Origin: Paracoccaceae bacterium
Lineage (GTDB): Bacteria; Pseudomonadota; Alphaproteobacteria; Rhodobacterales; Rhodobacteraceae
Assembly: GCA_021767525.1 (NCBI GenBank)
Contig: JAASTF010000222.1
Location: 1 to 5,535, forward strand
Direction of reading: 5' to 3'
DNA: 5,535 nt
Made by a program: the position numbers and the translations under genes. Below are positions 1 through 4,498 of the stretch, piece after piece. Under the pieces are notes generated by a model. It made no database searches. It saw only the letters and a list, made by a program, of their open reading frames with translations, and was not told where the DNA came from. How positions within the stretch are numbered: the stretch's first letter is position 1; each line of letters starts with the position of its first letter.

Positions 1-873
1 CACGTGCGCCAAACCCCCGTGGGCAGTATGGACGTGCCGGGCATTGCACACCCGGTCGAGATCAAGTGGGAGCAGATGCAGCACACCGGCAGCTTCAAGG
101 CGCGCGGCGCGTTCCATACGCTACTGTCCGGTCCAGTGCCCGACGCCGGGCTGGTCGCGGCCTCGGGCGGCAACCACGGGGCCGCGGTCGCCTATGCCGC
201 TGCACAGCTGGGCCATAATGCACGCATCTATGTGCCGGAAATCGCCGGCCCCGCCAAGATCGGCTTGATCCGTGATCTGGGCGCCGACCTGGTGGTGGTG
301 CCCGGCGCCTATGCCGAGGCCGCCGAGCGCGCGGCGGAATGGCAGGCTGCAACCGGGGCGATGCAGATTCACGCCTATGACGCGCCCGGCACTGTGGCGG
401 GGCAAGGCACCGTTATGCTGGAATGGGAACAGCAGGGATTGCAGGCCGACACCGTGCTGATCGCCGTGGGCGGTGGCGGGCTGATCGGCGGCGCACTGGG
501 CTGGCTGGCGGGCCGGCGCAAGGTGGTGGCGGTGGAACCCGCAAACGCGCCCACACTGAACGCGGCACTGGCGGCGAGTGCGCCCACAGCCGTCCAGGTA
601 TCGGGCGTCGCGGCAAACGCGCTGGGGGCCAAAAAGATCGGGCAAATCTGTTTCGACCTGGCCATACGCCACAGTATTGAAAGCGTGCTGGTCAGCGACA
701 CGGCGATCACCGAGGCACAGAGATGGCTGTGGAAATCCGCTCGCCAGCTGGTCGAACCCGCCGGCGCCACGGCGCTGGCCGCGCTGATCTCGGGCGCTTA
801 CAATCCGGCGCCGGACGAGCGGGTGGCGGTTCTGGTCTGCGGCGGCAACGTCGCGCCCGATCCGCTGGCCTAG
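1..873 (+). CDS. PLP-dependent threonine/serine dehydratase-like protein, 5' partial
   Basis: Fold-type II PLP enzyme of the threonine/serine dehydratase family. Family members deaminate L-threonine or L-serine to the 2-oxo acid plus ammonia in the cytoplasm; some relatives are racemases, so the exact substrate is uncertain. 290 codons are present. Counting from the first codon in the window, the signatures are: SFKARGA with the Schiff-base lysine K33, SGGNHG at 55-60 (substrate/cofactor loop), AGQGT at 133-137, the glycine-rich phosphate-binding loop GGGGLIGG at 157-164, EPAGA at 252-256 and CGGN at 280-283. The frame is open to base 1 and the first residues (HVRQTPV) match a segment normally some 20-30 residues inside the protein, so the true start lies upstream and the GTG at 4 is not the start. 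No C-terminal ACT regulatory domain follows, which fits the short catabolic type rather than biosynthetic IlvA. It ends at TAG 871-873. Confidence 0.88.
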   Translation, partial: HVRQTPVGSMDVPGIAHPVEIKWEQMQHTGSFKARGAFHTLLSGPVPDAGLVAASGGNHGAAVAYAAAQLGHNARIYVPEIAGPAKIGLIRDLGADLVVVPGAYAEAAERAAEWQAATGAMQIHAYDAPGTVAGQGTVMLEWEQQGLQADTVLIAVGGGGLIGGALGWLAGRRKVVAVEPANAPTLNAALAASAPTAVQVSGVAANALGAKKIGQICFDLAIRHSIESVLVSDTAITEAQRWLWKSARQLVEPAGATALAALISGAYNPAPDERVAVLVCGGNVAPDPLA

Positions 874-890
874 GCGCCCGTGGCTGGCTG

Positions 891-928
891 CGGGAGCCTC
901 CGGCGGGAGTTTTCTTGGCAAGATGAAG
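891..928 (+). repeat. Hairpin-bearing intergenic element resembling a dispersed Rhodobacterales repeat
   Basis: It lies 17 bp after the stop of the dehydratase gene. The core GCCTCCGGCGGGAG can fold as CTCC (898-901) with GGAG (906-909) around a four-base loop, followed by TTTTC; an alternative pairing uses GGAG 893-896 with CTCC 898-901. The T run is followed by TTGGCAAGATGAAG. I recognise this layout (CTCC-GGCG-GGAG, T-rich stretch, then AAGATGAAG) as similar to an intergenic sequence seen many times in Rhodobacteraceae genomes; this is memory, not a search. Its place after a stop codon and before the dapD promoter fits a weak terminator or 3'-end element for the upstream gene. The stem is short, so termination efficiency is uncertain. 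Confidence 0.5.
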
Positions 929-944
929 CAGGGGCCGTGTCGCA

Positions 945-973
945 TTGCCTAAGCCGGTGGCGCGCATTATAGG
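945..973 (+). promoter_or_regulatory. Candidate sigma70-type promoter of dapD
   Basis: TTGCCT (945-950) and TATAGG (968-973) are separated by exactly 17 bp. Each matches four of six positions of the TTGACA/TATAAT consensus. The expected transcription start near 980 would give a leader of about 25 bases that contains the dapD ribosome binding site. No operator-like palindrome or riboswitch-sized leader is present, so no lysine-riboswitch control is visible here. Confidence 0.45.
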
Positions 974-1005
974 GCGTCAAATCGTTTTTCTGAGGGAGAG
1001 AGCAC

Positions 1006-1833
1006 ATGTCCAACGCCCAGCTTGAAGCCGCGATCGAATCCGCCTGGGACAATCGCGACCAGATCACCCCCGCCACCACCGGCGAAACCCGCGAGGCGAT
1101 CGAGGACACGCTGAACGCGCTCGACAGCGGCAAGCTGCGCGTGGCCGAGCGGCAGGAAAACGGCGACTGGCACGTGAACCAGTGGGCGAAGAAAGCCGTG
1201 CTGCTGGGGTTCCGCATCAAGGACATGGAAATCCAGTCGGGCGGCCCGCAGGACGGCGGCTGGTGGGACAAGGTCGACAGCAAGTTCGCCGGCTGGGGCG
1301 AAAACCAGTGGAAGGCCGCGGGCTTTCGCGCGGTGCCCAACTGCGTGGTGCGCAAATCGGCCTATATCGCGCCGGGCGTGGTGCTGATGCCCAGCTTCGT
1401 GAACCTGGGCGCCTATGTCGACGAGGGCACGATGGTCGACACCTGGGCCACCGTGGGCAGCTGCGCCCAGATCGGCAAGGGCGTGCACCTGTCGGGCGGC
1501 GTCGGCATCGGCGGCGTGCTGGAACCGATGCAGGCCGGCCCGACGATCATCGAGGACAACTGCTTTATCGGCGCGCGGTCCGAGGTGGTCGAGGGCTGCA
1601 TCATCCGCGAAGGCGCCGTGCTGGGCATGGGCGTCTATATCGGCAAATCCACCAAGATCGTCGACCGCGAAACCGGTGAGGTCATGTATGGCGAGGTGCC
1701 GCCCTATTCGGTGGTCGTGTCGGGCTCGATGCCGTCGACCAACGGCATCAACCTGTATTGCGCGGTGATCGTGAAGCGGGTGGACGAGAAAACCCGCTCC
1801 AAGGTCGGCATCAACGAGCTGCTGCGCGACTGA
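1006..1833 (+). CDS. dapD: 2,3,4,5-tetrahydropyridine-2,6-dicarboxylate N-succinyltransferase
   Basis: Cytoplasmic acyltransferase that moves succinyl from succinyl-CoA to tetrahydrodipicolinate, giving N-succinyl-2-amino-6-oxopimelate in the succinylase route to meso-diaminopimelate and lysine. The 275 residues match the E. coli enzyme (274). Residues 1-100 form the helical N-terminal domain. From about 105 to 235 there are left-handed beta-helix hexapeptide repeats, including the strongly conserved block YVDEGTMVDTWATVGSCAQ starting at Y137, GGVGIGGVLEP, and the stretch from P179 to G197. D145 (MVDTWA) and E193 (ARSEVVEG) correspond to the acidic pair proposed as catalytic in mycobacterial DapD. 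The C terminus KVGINELLR is typical. The ATG at 1006 has a strong ribosome binding site, GAGGGAGAG (992-1000), and gives the family length. The gene appears monocistronic: its own promoter candidate lies upstream and a strong terminator follows. Confidence 0.98.
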   Translation: MSNAQLEAAIESAWDNRDQITPATTGETREAIEDTLNALDSGKLRVAERQENGDWHVNQWAKKAVLLGFRIKDMEIQSGGPQDGGWWDKVDSKFAGWGENQWKAAGFRAVPNCVVRKSAYIAPGVVLMPSFVNLGAYVDEGTMVDTWATVGSCAQIGKGVHLSGGVGIGGVLEPMQAGPTIIEDNCFIGARSEVVEGCIIREGAVLGMGVYIGKSTKIVDRETGEVMYGEVPPYSVVVSGSMPSTNGINLYCAVIVKRVDEKTRSKVGINELLRD

Positions 1834-1851
1834 TCCGCCAATACGAGGAAC

Positions 1852-1889
1852 AGCCGCCCGGGCGATGCGCCTCCGGGCGGTTTTCTTTT
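1852..1889 (+). terminator. Intrinsic terminator of dapD
   Basis: A perfect 8-bp GC stem, CCGCCCGG (1854-1861) with CCGGGCGG (1873-1880), encloses an 11-base loop and is followed directly by TTTTCTTTT (1881-1889). It begins about 20 bases after the dapD stop. Outer pairs A1852-T1882 and G1853-T1881 could extend the stem. On sequence alone this is a textbook Rho-independent terminator and should separate dapD from the downstream small-gene group. Confidence 0.93.
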
Positions 1890-1917
1890 GCCCAACGATC
1901 TGGAAGGATGCGGTAAA
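1888..1917 (+). promoter_or_regulatory. Weak candidate promoter for the three-gene group
   Basis: TTGCCC (1888-1893) and GGTAAA (1912-1917) are 18 bp apart and match a sigma70 consensus only moderately; the -10 box is poor. The -35 box would start in the T run of the dapD terminator. Because the terminator should block read-through, a promoter is expected in the 49 bp before the start at 1939, and this is the best match I found there. Low certainty. Confidence 0.22.
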
Positions 1918-1938
1918 GCGAATTGGAGGTTACCTGCC

Positions 1939-2295
1939 ATGACCAAATTCCTTGCCGCCTGTGCCTCTGCTGTTTTCGTCGCCACGCCCGCGCTGGCGGG
2001 CCCCTATGACGGCACCTATCGTCCCGATGCCGACTGGGCCGCGGGCTGGGATTGTCAAAGCGTCGGTATGGATGGCGGCGCGCTGGCGGTGCAGGGCGGC
2101 ACGTTCTATGGCGTCGAATCCGCCTGCCGGCTGACCAATCCCGTGCCGGTGCGTGACATGGCTGCCACGCTTTACGATGCGCAATGCTCGGGCGAGGGCG
2201 AAACATACGGCTATCGCCTGATGCTGATGACCACGCCGGGCGGCATCGCCGTAATCCGCGATGGCGTGGTACTCGCGCTGAAACGCTGCAACTGA
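1939..2295 (+). CDS. Small exported protein with four mature cysteines, unknown function
   Basis: 118 residues; I do not recognise the family. Residues 1-20 form a Sec-type signal peptide: Lys at 3, a hydrophobic core from about 4 to 15, and a TPALA end, with predicted signal peptidase I cleavage after A20 (ALA|GPYDG). The mature part is about 98 residues and contains four cysteines (C39, C63, C83, C117), an even number that would suit two disulfides in the periplasm. It looks beta-rich with many Gly and aromatic residues, has no transmembrane segment after the signal, and ends in a short strand finishing at C117-N118. The frame is open back to 1888, but ATG 1939 is chosen because GGAGG (1925-1929) sits 9 bases before it and the signal peptide begins there. 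It is the first gene of a probable operon with the rhodanese, 11 bp downstream. Confidence 0.82.
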   Translation: MTKFLAACASAVFVATPALAGPYDGTYRPDADWAAGWDCQSVGMDGGALAVQGGTFYGVESACRLTNPVPVRDMAATLYDAQCSGEGETYGYRLMLMTTPGGIAVIRDGVVLALKRCN

Positions 2296-2306
2296 GGAAC
2301 AGGAAA

Positions 2307-2711
2307 ATGCCCATGAAACGCGTATCCGACATGGTGGCCGCGGCCAACGAACAGGTCGATCACGCCCCCGCCGCCGACCTGCTGGAGTTGCACGGCGCCG
2401 ATGGCGTCACATTCGTCGATCTGCGTGACCCGCGCGAGCTGGAGCGCGAGGGCATGATCCCCGGCGCCTTTCACTGCCCGCGCGGGATGCTGGAATTCTG
2501 GATCGATCCCGAAAGCCCCTATGCCAAGCCGCAGTTTCAAACCGGCAACCGTTTCGTGTTCTACTGCGCGTCGGGCTGGCGCTCGGCCCTGTCGGCGCAG
2601 GTGGCGCAAGACATGGGGCTGGAAAATGTCAGCCACATCAGCGACGGCTTCTCGGGCTGGAAGAAAGCCGGCGGCCCGGTGGGCGAAAAGCCGTCGAAAA
2701 AACCCGGCTGA
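2307..2711 (+). CDS. Single-domain rhodanese-like protein
   Basis: 134-residue rhodanese-fold protein, probably cytoplasmic: no signal peptide or membrane segment. Family members carry sulfane sulfur on an active-site cysteine as a persulfide and pass it to acceptors; the physiological acceptor here is unknown. Visible signatures are FVDLRDPRELE (36-46), with the D38/R40 motif near the domain start, GMIPGAFHCPRG (49-60), and the active-site loop CASGWRS (87-93) with C87 as the persulfide cysteine. The loop has the six-residue length of sulfurtransferases rather than the seven of Cdc25-type phosphatases. GFSGWKKAGGP follows and is the usual C-terminal signature. The last residues (EKPSKKPG) are a basic tail. 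GAGGA overlaps the previous stop codon, and a second AGGAA (2301-2305) would serve the in-frame ATG at 2313, so the start may be two codons later. Spacing of 11 bp from the upstream gene and 20 bp to the next suggests one transcript. Confidence 0.9.
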   Translation: MPMKRVSDMVAAANEQVDHAPAADLLELHGADGVTFVDLRDPRELEREGMIPGAFHCPRGMLEFWIDPESPYAKPQFQTGNRFVFYCASGWRSALSAQVAQDMGLENVSHISDGFSGWKKAGGPVGEKPSKKPG

Positions 2712-2731
2712 CGCGCGAAAGGGCGGCGATC

Positions 2732-3055
2732 ATGGCAAAGGAAAAGAAACCCCAGCAGGTGTTCACGCTGGTCGTGCAGCTGGGCCGCCGCAAGGGCGAC
2801 GGCCTGCCCAAGGACGCGACCGGCGCGGGGTTGATCTGCTATGCCAGCGGCGTGGACGAGGCCGAGGCCGTGCGCGAAACCGTCGCCATACTGAAACAGG
2901 CCGAGATGGCCCCGCTGGACGTGACCGGCCACGGCACGCTGGACGAGCGTTTGGACGCCGGCGATGACATCGACGCCGAAGAACGCGCGCTGATGGATCG
3001 CGCACTGGCCGAAAACGCGGTGATCGTGGCGCAGATGACGCCGTTTTACGACTAG
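2732..3055 (+). CDS. Conserved-looking 107-residue acidic cytoplasmic protein, unknown function
   Basis: I do not recognise the family. The N terminus is basic (MAKEKKPQQ) and is followed by a predicted strand FTLVVQL (11-17), a second strand around GLICYASG (33-40), an amphipathic helix 42-57 (DEAEAVRETVAILKQ), a strand near 61-66, an acidic stretch 71-85 (DERLDAGDDIDAEER) and a final helix ending in MTPFYD. There is no signal peptide, transmembrane segment or known metal or catalytic motif, and only one cysteine (C36). Codon use, with G or C dominating third positions, matches the neighbours, so it is very likely a real gene. The upstream sequence has a purine-rich GAAAGGGCGG (2717-2726) as a plausible ribosome binding site. 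It follows the rhodanese by 20 bp and is probably the last gene of the operon. Its stop overlaps the stop of the converging Hint-domain gene. Confidence 0.8.
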   Translation: MAKEKKPQQVFTLVVQLGRRKGDGLPKDATGAGLICYASGVDEAEAVRETVAILKQAEMAPLDVTGHGTLDERLDAGDDIDAEERALMDRALAENAVIVAQMTPFYD

Positions 3056-4140
3056 GCCGCGCGCGCCTCGGCAAGGGTGATCGCCTCGAACGGTTTCAGC
3101 ACCGGATAGGTCGACAACGCGTGTTCCGGCAGGCTGTTGCGGTCGAACGGGGCCAGCAGGCTGGCGCGCAGCAAGTCGGGTTTGCGGCGTATGCGCCCCA
3201 GGAACATCGTTTCAAGAGGGGCGCCCGCGGCCTCGACGGCCTCGCAGCCGGGCAGGATAAGCCCGTGATACGACACTGTCGGACCTCCGCTGGCATAGAT
3301 CGCGGACACGCCGTTCACCAGGTGCCGGGCGGGCACCAGAACGCGCTCGCGTCCGAACATGTATTCCACCTCGGATCCGCCGATCACCAGCCGCTGTTCG
3401 GGCGCGACAAGGATATCGTGGCGCAGCCCGAAATAGGGCGCACGCAGGCGGATCGGACGGAACGCGCCGCGCGCCGGCACAACCCGGCGCACATGGTGCA
3501 ACACCGGCACACCGGCGCCCTGGCTGGTCGTCACCACATCGCCACGGCGCAATCGCGCCACCGGCTGCGGGCCCCAGGGCGTCGTGACCGGCACGTTGGC
3601 TGCAAGGGTCGGCATCGGGCCCACCGGCTCGATCGCGGTGGACAGCGCCACGAAGGCGACATGCCTGTCCATGGCGCGCTGCGACGGGTCACAGACCATC
3701 CTTTGCAGCTCGTCCATCGGCAAGGGCGGCGCCAGCGGCAGGTCGGCCGTGGTCACATGCCCGGTGCCCAATTGCTCGACCGCCAGCCTGGCCCAACGTG
3801 CCGGCGCTTCCCACGAATAGGTCAGGCGCAGGGTTTCACCGGCCCCGACCGCATCCAGCCGCGCCACCGTGTGGCGCACGTCCTTGCCCAGCCCCACCAG
3901 CAGCACGACCCCACCTTCGGGCAGCGATTGCATCGACAGCCGCATCGACCACGGCGCGCGCCCCCGGTATGACAGCATCTGCAAGGGCCGCCCGTCGCTG
4001 GCCAGCCGGGTTTCCATCACCAGCGATCCGCGCACCAGCAGCCCGCCAGCGGGCGTATCCTCGGCCCGGCCCGCATCGCAGCCCAGCCCTGATGGCGCGA
4101 ACATCTGGTCGGCCTCGTCGAAAAGCGCGATCCACGCCAT
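3052..4140 (-). CDS. Hint-fold (Hedgehog/intein) domain protein, autoprocessing residues apparently lost
   Basis: 362 residues. Residues 1-140 form a probable beta-rich domain (for example GGLLVRGSLVMETRL and GETLRLTYSWEAPARW) of unknown role. Residues about 176-277 align with the bacterial Hint family: VTTPWGPQPVARLRRGDVVTT (185-205) corresponds to the usual TPxGxxPVExLxxGDxVxT opening, RLRAPYFG (231-238) to the following strand, DILVAPEQRLVI (242-253) to the DLLVSPQHRVLL block, and VEYMFGRERVLVPARHLVNG (258-277) to the AELLFGExEVLVPAKHLVNG block. Working Hint domains begin with a nucleophilic Cys and carry Ser/Thr and His in the second block; here those positions read T178, A246 and Q249. 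The start at 4140 has no clear ribosome binding site. An in-frame ATG at 4102-4104 (M13) has GAGG 8 bases before it and is a real alternative, though WIALFDEA reads like genuine protein. Export route and function are unknown. It is transcribed towards the three-gene group and divergently from dapE. Confidence 0.82.
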   Translation of the reverse strand: MAWIALFDEADQMFAPSGLGCDAGRAEDTPAGGLLVRGSLVMETRLASDGRPLQMLSYRGRAPWSMRLSMQSLPEGGVVLLVGLGKDVRHTVARLDAVGAGETLRLTYSWEAPARWARLAVEQLGTGHVTTADLPLAPPLPMDELQRMVCDPSQRAMDRHVAFVALSTAIEPVGPMPTLAANVPVTTPWGPQPVARLRRGDVVTTSQGAGVPVLHHVRRVVPARGAFRPIRLRAPYFGLRHDILVAPEQRLVIGGSEVEYMFGRERVLVPARHLVNGVSAIYASGGPTVSYHGLILPGCEAVEAAGAPLETMFLGRIRRKPDLLRASLLAPFDRNSLPEHALSTYPVLKPFEAITLAEARAA

Positions 4141-4156
4141 CAGCGAAACCCGGCCA

Positions 4157-4169
4157 GCCGCGTTGCGGC
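4157..4169 (-). repeat. Short perfect hairpin in the leader of the Hint gene
   Basis: GCCGC (4157-4161) and GCGGC (4165-4169) pair perfectly around a three-base loop. Read on the - strand, the hairpin ends 16 bases before the ATG at 4140, in a leader that lacks a clear Shine-Dalgarno sequence. It may be a chance feature of GC-rich DNA. Confidence 0.3.
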
Positions 4170-4397
4170 CCCGCTTTGCAATCCTGGAAATGCCGGTTTC
4201 ACCCGCCTGCCTCTTGCCATTGGCCCAAGGACAGCAGCGCAGACCGGGCCAAGTGGCCGCGAATGCCGGATACTGCGTGTTTTGCCTGCCAATCGCCCGG
4301 TTGTCCGGATCGCGGCAGACCTGCCCTGCCTCGGGGTTTTTGTGTATTGACCAAGGGTTAGCACATCCTGACCGGGCTTGTTAAGGCTTCGCCCCCG

Positions 4398-4421
4398 GTG
4401 CCCGGGCACGGCCCCGCCCGG
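4398..4421. repeat. 12-bp palindrome overlapping a 6-bp inverted repeat upstream of dapE
   Basis: GTGCCCGGGCAC (4398-4409) is a perfect palindrome. The overlapping CCGGGC (4402-4407) also pairs with GCCCGG (4416-4421) across 8 bases, so two mutually exclusive structures are possible. It lies about 78-101 bp before the dapE start. It could be an operator for the divergent promoters or an RNA structure. No T run follows, so it is not an intrinsic terminator. Confidence 0.35.
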
Positions 4422-4498
4422 CTTGCGATATTTCCGCCACATTTGCCAATCCGTTCCGGCCGCGCTAGGCCAAGGCGAACCCAGACAAAGGACGCGCC

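Larger units (their letters stand above)
4141..4498. other. Divergent intergenic region between the Hint gene and dapE
   Basis: 358 bp with no gene I can support. It should hold the promoters of both flanking genes, but I find no convincing -35/-10 pair on either strand; TTGACC at 4347-4352 has no usable -10 box at 16-18 bp. Contents worth recording are a GCCGC/GCGGC hairpin (4157-4169) close to the Hint start, a T5 run (4337-4341) after a weak CCC/GGG pairing, a perfect 12-bp palindrome (4398-4409) and an overlapping 6-bp inverted repeat (4402-4421). The dapE ribosome binding site AAAGGA is at 4487-4492. Confidence 0.7.

Noticed and set aside
121..945. 274-codon open frame on the - strand opposite the dehydratase gene
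   Set aside because: The + strand carries all PLP-enzyme motifs in order; the antisense product has no family features.
1951..1962. LAAC in the exported protein (residues 5-8) as a lipoprotein lipobox
   Set aside because: Only four residues precede it and no hydrophobic stretch lies before the Cys, so it cannot act as a lipoprotein signal. The ALA|G site after residue 20 explains the N terminus better.
3121..3972. 283-codon open frame on the + strand opposite the Hint gene
   Set aside because: His/Arg/Gln-rich low-information product, antisense to a gene with recognisable Hint blocks; a mirror of GC-biased codons.
4324..4341. CCC/GGG pairing followed by TTTTT as an intrinsic terminator
   Set aside because: The stem is only three base pairs and no gene on the + strand ends upstream within a sensible distance.
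4347..4375. TTGACC as the -35 box of a dapE promoter
   Set aside because: The hexamers 16-18 bp downstream are GC-rich (for example GACCGG) and do not resemble a -10 box.
4140..4442. 100-codon open frame on the - strand ending TGATG into the Hint start
   Set aside because: The product is Arg/Gly-rich with no recognisable pattern, uses codons rare in the neighbours (AGA, AGG, CTA, CGA, TTG) and has mixed third positions unlike the strong GC3 bias of the real genes. It looks like chance open frame in GC-rich intergenic DNA.
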